Source: Brevibacterium sp. 239c
GTDB taxonomy: Bacteria > Actinomycetota > Actinomycetes > Actinomycetales > Brevibacteriaceae
Assembly (NCBI RefSeq): GCF_900169365.1
Contig: NZ_FXZH01000024.1
Span: 1 to 57,080 of the forward strand
Direction: 5' to 3'
DNA: 57,080 bases
In this document: positions 9,658 to 18,256 of the stretch, piece after piece
Numbering within the stretch: the stretch's first letter is position 1
Layout: each line of letters starts with the position of its first letter
Program-made: the position numbers and the translations under genes
Notes under the pieces: model-generated
The model's input: the letters and a program-made list of their open reading frames with translations, nothing else
What the model was told of the DNA's origin: nothing
The model's database searches: none

Positions 9658-10533
9658 ATGAACACCAACAACAGCCTGACAACGAAGGGCGACACGATTG
9701 CCGTGATCGGCGGTACAGGACAGCAGGGCGGAGCCGTTGTCTCGGCACTTCTGAGCCGGGGAGTGCCGGTTCGAGCGCTCGTCCGTGACCCGAGCGCACC
9801 GCGCGCACAGTACTTGGGCCAGGCCGGCGCCGAACTCGTCACCGCCGACCTCAACGACGCCAGCTCACTTGAAGAGGCCCTTCGCGGAGCCGCAGCAGTC
9901 TTTGCCATGACGACATTCGCCGGGCCCGGAGGAACACGCGGCGAAACTGAGCACGGTCTGGCCATCGGCAACGCCGCTTACCGAGCCGGCGTCGGCAGGT
10001 TGGTCTACAGCTCGGTCGGCGGAGCCGAACGAGCAACCGGCATCCCCCACTTCGAGAGCAAGCGGCGCGTCGAAGAACACCTCGAGGAATTGGACCTGCG
10101 CACAACGTTTATCAGACCCGCATTCTTCATGGACAACTTCGCGTCCTTCTCACAACCCACAATGGACGGCGACACTCTCGTGGTCCGTCTGCCGTTGCCG
10201 GGGGGAGTGCCACTGCAGATGGTTTCCACTCGCGACATCGGACGGGTAGCCGCGGCTGCCCTGTTGGAACCCGCAGGCATTCCCGGCGGAGCAATAGAGA
10301 TCGCCGGCGACGAATTGACCGGAGAGGAAGTTGCCGCGGCATTTGCCCGTGCAATGGGAATCCCAGCCAGGTATGAGCCGATGTCGGTGGATATTTTGCC
10401 CGATGAGGACCAGAAGAAGATGTTCACCTGGTTCGCTCAGCTCCCGGCATATCGTGCCGACATGAGCCTGACACGCACCCTTGTGCCCGAAGTGCTCGAT
10501 CTGCCCAGCTGGATCAAGGAGCAGAACCGATGA
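9658..10533 (+). CDS. NmrA-like NAD(P)-binding protein
   Basis: A 291-residue atypical SDR of the NmrA/HSCARG group: nucleotide motif VIGGTGQQGGAVVSALL near the N-terminus, then FAMTTFAGPGGTRGETEHG, YSSVGGAERATGIPHFESK and LRTTFIRPAFFMDNF. Such proteins either sense NADP/NADPH or reduce quinone-like substrates. The catalytic YxxxK is not in its usual form. The gene overlaps the next TetR gene by ATGA, so the two are translationally coupled. A second NmrA/TetR pair exists at 18.3-19.9 kb. A possible promoter (TTGATA at 9536, TAAAAT at 9557) lies in an AT-rich stretch upstream. Confidence 0.86.
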   Translation: MNTNNSLTTKGDTIAVIGGTGQQGGAVVSALLSRGVPVRALVRDPSAPRAQYLGQAGAELVTADLNDASSLEEALRGAAAVFAMTTFAGPGGTRGETEHGLAIGNAAYRAGVGRLVYSSVGGAERATGIPHFESKRRVEEHLEELDLRTTFIRPAFFMDNFASFSQPTMDGDTLVVRLPLPGGVPLQMVSTRDIGRVAAAALLEPAGIPGGAIEIAGDELTGEEVAAAFARAMGIPARYEPMSVDILPDEDQKKMFTWFAQLPAYRADMSLTRTLVPEVLDLPSWIKEQNR

Positions 10534-11144
10534 GTGAGAACGCCGAGCCGAAAGGCCCGTCACAGCATAAATCCCAGACTCGCAGTGACGCGTTGGCGAA
10601 CCAGGAGCGTCTTCTCGCGGCCGCGGTGACCGCGATGCTGCGGGAAGGACGGCAGGTGCCGATGGCCTCGATCGCCCGGGATGCAGGTGTCGGCATCGCC
10701 ACCTTGTACCGCAACTACCCGACTCGTGAAGCGCTCTTGGAAGCACTGACCGAGAGGTCCTTCGGGCTCGTCCTCGACGTGGTGAAAGAAGCCGCCGTCG
10801 GCGAAAGACCGGCGATCGGCGCGATCGAGGCGTTTCTGACCAGCACCATCGCTCACCGCGAGCAGCTCGTCCTCCCGCTGCACGGCGGACCTGACGATCT
10901 GAGCGACGAATCACGACGCCTTCGTACAGAGATCCATGCCGGCATTGCCCGAATTCTTGACCGCGGCCGGGACGACCTCACCGTCAGAACCGATATCACA
11001 GCATCTGATGTTGTGTTTTTCGGCGCCATGCTCGCGCAGCCTCTGTCCAAGGATGACGGCTGGCTGGAGGCTAATCTGCTTCGCCAGGAGCGGATCTTCC
11101 TGGGTGGCTTGGCTCCAGTACCACCCGTATTGGACATAATCTGA
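10530..11144 (+). CDS. TetR-family regulator (copy 1)
   Basis: A 204-residue TetR repressor. The N-terminal HTH region runs ANQERLLAAAVTAMLREG, then MASIARDAGVGIATLYRNYP near residues 20-65, followed by a helical ligand domain with DVVFFGAMLAQPL. It starts inside the stop of the NmrA gene. A close relative lies at 21076-21711; the HTH halves are nearly identical and the whole proteins look about three-quarters identical by eye. Probably regulates the adjoining redox genes. Confidence 0.9.
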   Translation: MSENAEPKGPSQHKSQTRSDALANQERLLAAAVTAMLREGRQVPMASIARDAGVGIATLYRNYPTREALLEALTERSFGLVLDVVKEAAVGERPAIGAIEAFLTSTIAHREQLVLPLHGGPDDLSDESRRLRTEIHAGIARILDRGRDDLTVRTDITASDVVFFGAMLAQPLSKDDGWLEANLLRQERIFLGGLAPVPPVLDII

Positions 11145-11152
11145 TGCGCTGA

Positions 11153-11422
11153 CGCGACAACCGCGACAGCGCAGAAGTCCTCGTCACCGTCGGTGCCGAC
11201 GGAATCACCGTCAACCTCATCACTCCGGGACTGACTCTGACCCAACCGGTGGTGGAGCATTTCGACCCGGAGCTCACTGCGGCACAGCGAACCGGTCGGG
11301 CACTGGCCCGCGACCAACTTCCCGACGATCTGGTGTGGCCGGTCTACTTCCTTACCTCGCCGGACTCCGACTTCATGACGGGCCAGACCCTCAACGTTGA
11401 CGGCGGAATGTTCATGAACTGA
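11153..11422 (+). pseudogene. C-terminal relic of an SDR
   Basis: The frame ending at TGA 11420-11422 reads GADGITVNLITPGLT, then DDLVWPVYFLTSPDSDFMTG and QTLNVDGGMFMN, the standard C-terminal third of a classical SDR. Nothing of the Rossmann half, the NNAG or the YxxxK remains; an in-frame stop lies at 11150 and the TetR gene ends at 11144. This is a truncated leftover joined to the regulator, not an expressed enzyme. Confidence 0.75.
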
Positions 11423-11491
11423 AGCCGGCAACGGGCGTCCACCAGCCCCCAAACAAAGGGAAAATTCATCACACAGGAAGGGCAAGCGACA

Positions 11492-12376
11492 ATGAACGAT
11501 CTACACGACAGCATCATCAAAGAATTCAGAGCCAATAATGGACGAGCCGAGTCCGCCAGCTTCGGTCCGGTGCTTCTGCACACGCGCGAGGCTGACAACG
11601 GTGCAGAACTGATCACTCCGGTGCTATCGCTGCGAGACGGCGACGACTGGGTCGTCGAGCTCCCAGGCGAGGGACCGCCACCTGGCCCGAGGTGGGTAGC
11701 GAACCTTCGCGCGTATCCGGATATCGTCATCGAAACTCCGGTCGACAACGATATCCGCACCATCGCCGTCCACGCGGAGGAACGCAGCGGTCGGGATCTT
11801 TCATCCGTCCTCCGACTGACCGCCCGCGAGCCTGACGGTCGCGCCGACCACGACCTGATGCCGGCCCGACTCGCCCCCGACGACCCAACTCGCAGCATCT
11901 CTGTACGGCACCCCGAAACCGACGAGTCTCTGGCCCACTTCGGGGTGGTCGGTGACAACTACACGATGGTTCTCAATGGGGAAGACACAGCCGGACGCTA
12001 TGCGCTGATCGACATGCTCGTACCCGCCGGTGGGGGACCACCGCCACATCGACACGACTTCGAGGAGATGTTCTACATTCTCGATGGGCAGATAGACGTC
12101 ACCTTTCGCGGTGAAACGACCACGGTCAACTCCGGCGAAGTCGTCAATATCCCAGCACGTGCACCACACTTCTTCCACAACTCCACAGCTGCCCAGGCAC
12201 GAATGCTGTGCGTCGTCTCTCCACCCGGGCTCGACGAATACTTCAGCAAGTGGGGACAGCCGCTTCCCACACGCACCAGCGTCAGCGACATGAGCGCCGA
12301 GGAGGCGAAGCAGAACCTGTCCACTGCCCTCGAACTCGGGCCCCGCTTCGCGATCGAGAACCTCCCACACACCTGA
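11492..12376 (+). CDS. Ddn-like split-barrel domain fused to a cupin
   Basis: A 294-residue two-domain protein. Residues 1-105 follow the deazaflavin-dependent nitroreductase (Ddn / DUF385) pattern: DSIIKEFRANNGR, FGPVLLHT, TPVLSLRDGDDWVV, WVANLRAYPDIVIET. The usual GRKSGxxR-like stretch is altered (EADNGAEL), so F420 binding is doubtful. Residues 165-260 form a cupin with PPHRHDFEEMFYILDGQI, giving metal ligands His186, His188, Glu192 and His226. AGGAAGGG precedes the ATG. It opens a plus-strand run with the SDR at 12433 and the oxidase at 13271. A cupin relic at 15489 matches its C-terminus. Function unknown. Confidence 0.8.
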   Translation: MNDLHDSIIKEFRANNGRAESASFGPVLLHTREADNGAELITPVLSLRDGDDWVVELPGEGPPPGPRWVANLRAYPDIVIETPVDNDIRTIAVHAEERSGRDLSSVLRLTAREPDGRADHDLMPARLAPDDPTRSISVRHPETDESLAHFGVVGDNYTMVLNGEDTAGRYALIDMLVPAGGGPPPHRHDFEEMFYILDGQIDVTFRGETTTVNSGEVVNIPARAPHFFHNSTAAQARMLCVVSPPGLDEYFSKWGQPLPTRTSVSDMSAEEAKQNLSTALELGPRFAIENLPHT

Positions 12377-12432
12377 CGAAACCCGATCCATAACATAACC
12401 GCGCTTCTGGCGCGGCCGAAAGTAGGAGAGCA

Positions 12433-13218
12433 ATGAATCTGAATGTCGATGAACGACGACCATCTCTGCACGATCACTTGTCGTTGCAGGGCAAAGTGGC
12501 CTTAGTTACCGGGGCCTCGTCCGGGATCGGAGCGGCAATCTCAAAGAAACTTGCCGAACACGGTGCCGTTGTTGCGGTCGCGGCGCGCCGTCGCCCACTG
12601 CTGGATGACCTCGTCGCTGAAATCGAAGCCTTCGGCGGAACTGCGAGAGCCATCGATCTTGACGTCACCGATGAATCTTCCTGCCGAAACGCTGTCGACA
12701 CCTGTGTGGAACACTTCGGCGGGATCGACATACTGGTCAACAATGCGGGACTGATGCTGCTTGGTCCCATCGAAGATGCCGACACACACGACTGGCGTCG
12801 AATGATCGACACCGATGTCCTCGGCCTCATGTACATGACCCATGCTGCATTGCCGCACCTGCTGGCCGACAAGGGCACAGTTGTGCAACTGTCCTCAGCC
12901 GACAGACGCGCGGTTGGACCGCTGACCGGTGTCTACAACGCGAGCAAAGCCGCGGTCAGCGCATTCTCCGAGTCGCTGCGTCAGGAGGTGACCACTCGCG
13001 GAGTGCGGGTCGTCGTGATCGAACCGGGAGCCACCTCGACTGAGCTGCCCACACACATCACCCATGCACCGACCCGTGACGCGGTTGCGGAGTTCTCTGC
13101 TGCCATTGGGCTGCTCGAGCCCGACGATGTCGCAGAGGCGATTGTCTACGCGGTCTCTCAGCCTCCACATGTTGCGGTTAATGAACTCCTCCTCCGATCG
13201 GTTGACCAGCAACGGTAG
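12433..13218 (+). CDS. SDR family oxidoreductase
   Basis: A 261-residue classical SDR: TGASSGIG in the first 35 residues, NNAG near 105, catalytic Ser in VVQLSSADRRA and YNASKAAV (Tyr-x3-Lys), then RVVVIEPGATSTEL, the RxxxxxPG pattern of the YdfG/clavulanate-dehydrogenase-type group. It would reduce or oxidise a small carbonyl or alcohol with NADP(H). TAGGAG precedes the ATG. It is followed 53 bases later by the FAD oxidase in the same direction. A decayed C-terminal copy of the same gene is recognisable at 24282-24353, also directly before a decayed oxidase start. Confidence 0.88.
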   Translation: MNLNVDERRPSLHDHLSLQGKVALVTGASSGIGAAISKKLAEHGAVVAVAARRRPLLDDLVAEIEAFGGTARAIDLDVTDESSCRNAVDTCVEHFGGIDILVNNAGLMLLGPIEDADTHDWRRMIDTDVLGLMYMTHAALPHLLADKGTVVQLSSADRRAVGPLTGVYNASKAAVSAFSESLRQEVTTRGVRVVVIEPGATSTELPTHITHAPTRDAVAEFSAAIGLLEPDDVAEAIVYAVSQPPHVAVNELLLRSVDQQR

Positions 13219-13270
13219 CCGGCCCGGAAATCCTGGCGCTCGATACCGACACACGAATGGATGAAGACAG

Positions 13271-14641
13271 ATGATGACATCACAAGAGACAATGACCACT
13301 GCCGACGAGGCGATAGTTTCGGCCGTGCGGGCGGCCCTATCGGAACAGATCGGTCCGGCGCGCATCGTGACGGAAGAAAGTGAGATCGCTGCGGCGGCAG
13401 CGATCTGGAACGGCGCGGTCAACCATCGCCCGGCTGTGGTGGTCCGCTGTGAAACGTCGGCAGATGTGCAGCACGCCGTCGCAACTGCAACCGAATTCGC
13501 CATGCCGCTGTCGGTCCGCGGAGGAGGTCACGACTGGGCCGGTCGCGCGATACGCACAGGCGGCCTGGTCATCGACCTGTCGAGCATGAATGGGATCTCG
13601 GTCCACGACGGCATCGCGACTGTGGCAGGCGGGGCCACCTCAGAAGATGTGGCCGCAGCCGCTGACCGGTTCGGACTCGCGGCCGCCACCGGAACCGTCG
13701 GATCTGTCGGGATGACGGGTCTGACCTTGGCGGGTGGCTACGGGCCGCTGTGTGGAAGTCTCGGATTGGCGGCCGACAACCTGGTGGGCGCCGAGGTGGT
13801 GCTGGCCGACGGCCGAGTAGTGCGAACCGACCAGGACGTTCACCCCGATCTGCTGTGGGCGCTGAGAGGCGGCGGGGGAAACTTCGGTGTCGTCACCTCC
13901 ATCGAAGTGGCACTGCACCCGCTGGCAGAAGTTCTGGTGGGATCCTTCACCTTCCCGTTCGAACTCGCGGAGCAGGTTCTGACCGGATACGGCGAGTTGG
14001 CTGCGCGGGCGCCCGATGAACTCACCGCCGTCGTTTCCATCGTGCCCTCTGCCGAGGACTTTCCTATCGTTGCGGTGTCAGCAACATGGTCGGGAGCCCT
14101 CGCGGACGGTGACGCATTCATCAAGGAATTCACGGAACTTGCCGCTCCTCTGGCCGTGGACATCGCCGTGATGACCCCGTTGTCCAAGCTGCGGCAGCTC
14201 GACGATGTGATGCCCGACGGTATTCACTATTCCATCGGCACTCGAAACATCAAGGTATTGGATTCGGCGGCTGCGACGGCCCTGCTCGAAGCATATGGGT
14301 CCCGAGAATCGTCCCGGTCTTTCCTCAACGTTCATCACTTCCACGGTCAGGCCAGTCAACAGGCGGTTGGCAGCGCGGCGTTCGGCCGACGTGAAGACCA
14401 TCTGATGATCGAAATGATCGAAGCCGGTGAGTCCGTCTCCGACTGGACCGCGATCGCCGCATCAGCATTGGCCCCACACGCTCTGCCGGGCGGCTACCCG
14501 AACCTTCTGGGCCCTGACGAGGAAGATCAGACTGCCCTGGCCTACGGGCCGAACGCCTCGCGGCTGCTCGACGTCAAGAACAGGTTCGACCAGAAAGGAG
14601 TGTTCCAGGCAACTGCGCTGCCCGATCGGAGACGGCCATAG
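13271..14641 (+). CDS. FAD-linked oxidase (PCMH / BBE-like)
   Basis: A 456-residue flavoprotein of the berberine-bridge-like oxidase family. The PCMH-type FAD domain shows RPAVVVRCETSADVQHAV, then SVRGGGHDWAG, where His87 is the likely site of covalent 8-alpha FAD attachment, and later TGLTLAGGYGPLCGSLGLAADN and ALRGGGGNFGVVTSI. The C-terminal part has the substrate domain and ends with YGPNASRLLDVKNRFDQKG, the short berberine-type tail. It oxidises an unknown alcohol or sugar with O2. Two ATGs (13271, 13274) are possible. No signal peptide is clear. Its first 37 codons recur in decayed form at 24404. Confidence 0.87.
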   Translation: MMTSQETMTTADEAIVSAVRAALSEQIGPARIVTEESEIAAAAAIWNGAVNHRPAVVVRCETSADVQHAVATATEFAMPLSVRGGGHDWAGRAIRTGGLVIDLSSMNGISVHDGIATVAGGATSEDVAAAADRFGLAAATGTVGSVGMTGLTLAGGYGPLCGSLGLAADNLVGAEVVLADGRVVRTDQDVHPDLLWALRGGGGNFGVVTSIEVALHPLAEVLVGSFTFPFELAEQVLTGYGELAARAPDELTAVVSIVPSAEDFPIVAVSATWSGALADGDAFIKEFTELAAPLAVDIAVMTPLSKLRQLDDVMPDGIHYSIGTRNIKVLDSAAATALLEAYGSRESSRSFLNVHHFHGQASQQAVGSAAFGRREDHLMIEMIEAGESVSDWTAIAASALAPHALPGGYPNLLGPDEEDQTALAYGPNASRLLDVKNRFDQKGVFQATALPDRRRP

Positions 14642-14742
14642 CCCTTCTCAACCGCACTGTCTCGAAGTATCCGACATCGGCATCACCTCAGCCTGCTGCG
14701 CTGAAGCAGTGATTCCGAACATTCAAGTAAAGGACCAACACC

Positions 14743-15471
14743 ATGCAACTGAGCAAATCTACGATCTTCATCACCGGCGCCAACCGTGGAATCGGCCGTG
14801 CCTTCGTCGACGAACTGCTCGTTCGCGGAGCTGAGAAGATCTATGCTGCCGCTCGCGACATCTCCGCAGTTGTCGACGACCCCCGGATCACACCCATCAC
14901 TCTCGACATCACGGACAGTGAAGCGGTCGCACGAACGGCCGCTGTCGTCGACGATGTCGACGTGCTGATCAACAATGCGGGGGTCACCACCTTTGCCCCA
15001 CTTGTGGGCGGGGATCTCACTGACATCCGCAGCGAGATGGAGACCAACTACTTCGGCACACTGGCGATGGTGCGCGCATTCGCACCGGTGCTGGAGGCAA
15101 ACGGCGGTGGAAGCATTCTCAATGTCTCTTCGGCAGCCGCGTGGTTCGGCATGGAGCACTCCAGCGGATATGCAGCCTCGAAAGCAGCCGTATGGGCCAT
15201 GACAAACGGGCTTCGCATCGAACTCAGCGGACAGAACACCCAGGTCACAGGGCTCCACATGGCGAGCACCGATACTGAGATGATCACGTCTCTGGATATT
15301 CCCAAGAACACTCCGCAAGCCGTTGCCATTGAGGCGCTCGACGGGTTCGAAGCTGGCGAGCTGGAGATCTTGGCCGACAATGACACCCGAGCAGTCAAAG
15401 CAGCGCTGTCTGCCGACCCGATCGACGTCTACCCACAGGCAGTCAGGCACAATCAGCCGCAGCCTCTCTGA
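14743..15471 (+). CDS. SDR family oxidoreductase
   Basis: A 242-residue classical SDR with FITGANRGIGRAFV at residues 9-22, LINNAGVTTF, SSAAAWFGMEHSSGYAASKAAV carrying the catalytic Ser and Tyr-x3-Lys, and HMASTDTEM in place of the usual PG loop. AAAGGACC stands before the ATG. The variable substrate region does not identify the reaction. It is the third functional dehydrogenase-type gene in this accessory run and is followed by a cupin relic. Confidence 0.87.
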   Translation: MQLSKSTIFITGANRGIGRAFVDELLVRGAEKIYAAARDISAVVDDPRITPITLDITDSEAVARTAAVVDDVDVLINNAGVTTFAPLVGGDLTDIRSEMETNYFGTLAMVRAFAPVLEANGGGSILNVSSAAAWFGMEHSSGYAASKAAVWAMTNGLRIELSGQNTQVTGLHMASTDTEMITSLDIPKNTPQAVAIEALDGFEAGELEILADNDTRAVKAALSADPIDVYPQAVRHNQPQPL

Positions 15472-15488
15472 CACGACCCTCGCAGGGC

Positions 15489-15701
15489 TCCCCGGCGCGT
15501 GCACCTCACCGCTTCACGAACCCTTCCACAGCGGATGCACGAATGCTGACCATGCTCACCCCGCCGGACCTTGAAGAGTTCTTTGCACTGTCGGGAGAGC
15601 CACTCCCGAATCGCACGGCTGTGCCCGATCCGGCACAGACCGGTGACCGCCTGCAGCGCGGCGCCGCACTGAGCCCTCAATATCACAACGAAAATCTCTG
15701 A
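15489..15701 (+). pseudogene. Relic of a cupin gene, C-terminal part
   Basis: The frame ending at TGA 15699-15701 reads PARAPHRFTNPS, ADARMLTMLTPPDLEEFF and LSGEPLPNRTAVPD. This lines up with residues 221-265 of the Ddn-cupin protein at 11492 (PARAPHFFHNST, ARMLCVVSPPGLDEYF, WGQPLPTRTSVSD). No start with upstream domain is present, and the piece begins abruptly after the SDR stop. It is the remnant of a second cupin gene, so the cupin/SDR set has been rearranged or duplicated here. Confidence 0.75.
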
Positions 15702-15728
15702 CAGCCACATCACACACGAAGGAGCATC

Positions 15729-16316
15729 ATGTCACCGGACCGATTCACCCCAGAAGACACCGCCATCCTCCTGATCGACCACCAGCTCGGCACCATGAGC
15801 TGGGTCGGATCGATCGACCAGAACCTGATGAAGGCCAATGCCCTCGCGTTGGCCAAGTCCGCCAAAGCACTCGAGATGCCGCTGGTGCTGACCTCCTCCC
15901 TCGAGGATCACGCACAAGGCCGACTCGCTCCGGAGTTCGAACAGATCGCCCCTGCCGAGTTCGCCGACCGAATCCAGCGGACCGGAGTGGTCGATGCCCT
16001 CGAAGACCCCGCCTTCGCCCGGGCCGTTACCGACACTGGCCGACGCAACCTCATCATCGCCGGTGTCACCAACGACGTCTGCACGATCTACCCCACCCTC
16101 ACCGCACTCAGTCAGGGGTACCGCGTGGAAGTCGTCGCCGACGCCGGAGGGTCGACCACCTCCATCGCCGACGAGACTGCACTCCGCCGGATGCAGGACG
16201 CAGGCGCGATGATCACTTCCACCAACACCACCCTCACCGGCCTGGCACGCGCCTGGGACTCCCCCGCCGGTCAGGCGCTCCTCCCGACCATCGCCGAACT
16301 CATCCCTCAGTCCTGA
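15729..16316 (+). CDS. Isochorismatase-family cysteine hydrolase (YcaC-like)
   Basis: A 195-residue hydrolase of the isochorismatase fold, with the nucleophile-site motif ILLIDHQ (Asp17), the cis-peptide and nucleophile GVTNDVCTIYP (Cys118) and VVADAGGSTTSI. Length and motif order match the YcaC branch, whose natural substrates are unknown. At the place of the usual catalytic Lys the sequence is RIQRTGVVDAL, so I cannot assign that residue with confidence. GAAGGAG precedes the ATG. It is the last gene of the plus-strand accessory run, followed by a strong hairpin. Confidence 0.87.
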   Translation: MSPDRFTPEDTAILLIDHQLGTMSWVGSIDQNLMKANALALAKSAKALEMPLVLTSSLEDHAQGRLAPEFEQIAPAEFADRIQRTGVVDALEDPAFARAVTDTGRRNLIIAGVTNDVCTIYPTLTALSQGYRVEVVADAGGSTTSIADETALRRMQDAGAMITSTNTTLTGLARAWDSPAGQALLPTIAELIPQS

Positions 16317-16405
16317 GCGGCGTCCCGACGCTGGCCGAACGGACGCCCCTCTTACTGGGAGAACGCCTAGTAGTGGGCCGATCCGAGCAGTCGACCGTTA
16401 CGTTC

Positions 16406-16455
16406 ATGGTCAAGCACGGGGTCTTCTCTTCGCAGGAGGCCCCGTGCTTGACCAT
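16406..16455. terminator. Perfect 16-bp hairpin
   Basis: Arms ATGGTCAAGCACGGGG (16406-16421) and its exact complement (16440-16455), loop 18 bases. It lies 90 bases after the isochorismatase stop and has no T-run. A terminator is the simplest reading, but such a long perfect arm could also be a mobile-element remnant. Confidence 0.5.
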
Positions 16456-16799
16456 CGTGAATGGCGAGTTCAACTGGCCAACTTCGAGTGGACCCACGCG
16501 TTCTTCAATCGCTTGTTGCCCTCTCGCGATGCGGGCTCTTGATGCGCCTATTGTGTGTCAAGCGGCTTCGAGGCATCTTCTGCAAGTGCCTGGAGCGGGC
16601 GTTGCCGCGCCGAACGATCCGTATGACCGGTACGGGTTGAACTGTGCACCCATTCGGCGCTCGTGTTCTTGACATCATCAATGCCCCTTGCACGGGCTCA
16701 TGATCTGGATGGGCTCGGCCCTATAGAGTGAGTCGAAGGCCTCGGCGAGGGAACTGGCACCCGAACTTGCATCAGTCCCAGGACTCCAGTTCTCTATCC
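16456..16799. other. Gene-free stretch
   Basis: No frame here has coding character on either strand, and no RNA gene or clear repeat was recognised. It lies between the isochorismatase hairpin and the IS1380-type relic and is probably decayed DNA. Confidence 0.5.
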
Positions 16800-17150
16800 A
16801 GGTTCTGGAGCTAGTAGGCTTCGTAACCGTGCAATTCCGGTAACGACAGCACTTGCCCAGCGGATAGTGTTCTTCACATGCACGATCGTCTTCCCTCCAG
16901 TCCGCGCGATCGTGAACCGTGCATCCGCAATCGCTTCGGCTCCCACTGGCGCATCTCGTGAGCTGGAAACGCCAGCAGCGCAGTCTCGGATTGGATCTCT
17001 CCTGCCAAAGCGACGATGGCCAACCAGATCCGGGTCTGATCAAACCCCTTCAGCGGGAAGTTGGCCAGACCCGAGTCTTTTGCGATGTGGATCCGACCTT
17101 CACACCTGGCCAGTGGTCGGGGCCGGACTTCCAGGTCAGCCAAGCAACAA
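16800..17150 (-). pseudogene. Relic of an IS1380-family transposase (C-terminal part)
   Basis: The minus strand reads GRIHIAKDSGLANFPLKGFD, then QTRIWLAIVALAGEI and WEPKRLRM, the end of the DDE domain of IS1380-type transposases (the family pattern is GRIRxAKDTGLxNLP, FDQNxIW, RRWEPKRLR). After a frameshift near 16925 the tail continues in another frame as HVKNTIRWASAVVTGI, ARLRSLLAPE. The N-terminal two-thirds is missing and no matching terminal repeats were found. It is a dead insertion-sequence fragment and points to past rearrangement beside the quinone oxidoreductase gene. Confidence 0.72.
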
Positions 17151-17256
17151 GACGATAGACGATCGAAGATCTGTTCAGCCCTGACCTGCTCGACACGTAA
17201 AACTCATGGACCCAGCGCATCGACATGTCGTAATGGCCTTGCGGGCACGCCCGGTG

Positions 17257-18171
17257 TTAGCTGATCTTGAGGGTGATTTTGCCGCGAGTGTGGCTGGTGG
17301 CGCTGTCTTGTTGGGCGTCGGCAGCCTGAGGTAACGAGTAGATGTGACCGCGGCGGAGGCGAAGTTGGCCGGTCGTGACTTTGGTTGCGAGTTCGGTGAG
17401 ACTCTCGGCGTCGTTGACGCTGGGAGTTCTGCTGGAGAACCGGACGCCCTTGCGCGACGCAGCGGAGTCGGCCAGGGTGAGGATACGCTCGGTGCTGCCA
17501 CGCAGGGCGAGCAAGTCTGGCAGCGCCCCGAATCCGGCGGCATCAAGTACAGCATCGATTCGTGTCGTGATCTCGCGTACTCGGCCTGTGAGTCCGCCGC
17601 CATATTTTACAGGTATGGCGCCGAGCCCAGAGAGGTAGTCGGTGTTAGCGTCGTCGGCGGTTCCGATCACGATGGCGCCGGCGGCGATGGCGAGCTGGGT
17701 GGCGATGGTGCCGACAGTGCCGCTGGCACCGTGAATGAGCAGTGTTTCGCCGGGGCGGATCTCGAGTTCACGCAGGGCGCGTACTGCCGCCTCGCCGGCG
17801 ACAGGCAGGGAGGCGGCCTCGTGCCAGGGGAGTGCACGTGGTTTGCTTGCCACTATGTCGGCTAGGGCATAGTCGGCGTAGGCTCCGGTGAGCGACCATC
17901 CGAAGATCTGCTCGCCGATCGTGGCCCGGCAACCGGACCCGGTGGCATCGACAACTCCGGCTAGTTCCAACCCCGGTCGCTGTGGCATGGGCTGCTCACC
18001 GAGCTGGCCTTCCCTGATCTTCCAGTCGAGTGTGTTCACTCCAGCAGCGTGCACGGCGACCCGCACCTGGCCCGGCCCTGGCTCGGGGAGATCTACCTCC
18101 TCGAGTCGGAGCACATCAGGACCGCCAAATGTGGAGTATTCGATGGCACGCATCGTGGTCTTCTCGCTCAT
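17257..18171 (-). CDS. Zinc-free quinone oxidoreductase (MDR superfamily)
   Basis: A 304-residue NADP-dependent alcohol-dehydrogenase-like protein without zinc ligands: MRAIEYSTFGGPDVLRLEEV at the start, AAGVNTLDWKIREG, RPGLELAGVVDATG, and the nucleotide site LLIHGASGTVGTIATQLA. This is the quinone-oxidoreductase branch that reduces quinones or enones with NADPH. The frame is open to 18348 but the extra residues look non-coding; I place the start at ATG 18171, with ATG 18153 (GAGAAG upstream) as an alternative. It is downstream of the NmrA gene on the same strand, likely one unit. Confidence 0.87.
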   Translation of the reverse strand: MSEKTTMRAIEYSTFGGPDVLRLEEVDLPEPGPGQVRVAVHAAGVNTLDWKIREGQLGEQPMPQRPGLELAGVVDATGSGCRATIGEQIFGWSLTGAYADYALADIVASKPRALPWHEAASLPVAGEAAVRALRELEIRPGETLLIHGASGTVGTIATQLAIAAGAIVIGTADDANTDYLSGLGAIPVKYGGGLTGRVREITTRIDAVLDAAGFGALPDLLALRGSTERILTLADSAASRKGVRFSSRTPSVNDAESLTELATKVTTGQLRLRRGHIYSLPQAADAQQDSATSHTRGKITLKIS

Positions 18172-18256
18172 CGCTTGGTCTGGCACGCGCTTGAGTCGGG
18201 TCCTGGACGCGGCACGAGTGCACTCGTCGAGCCAATGAGCCTGAGACCAGGAATGA

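Noticed and set aside
14683..15504. A 273-codon frame on the minus strand over the SDR gene
   Set aside because: It mirrors the SDR coding frame; its product has no family features and no ribosome site, while the plus strand has full SDR motifs.
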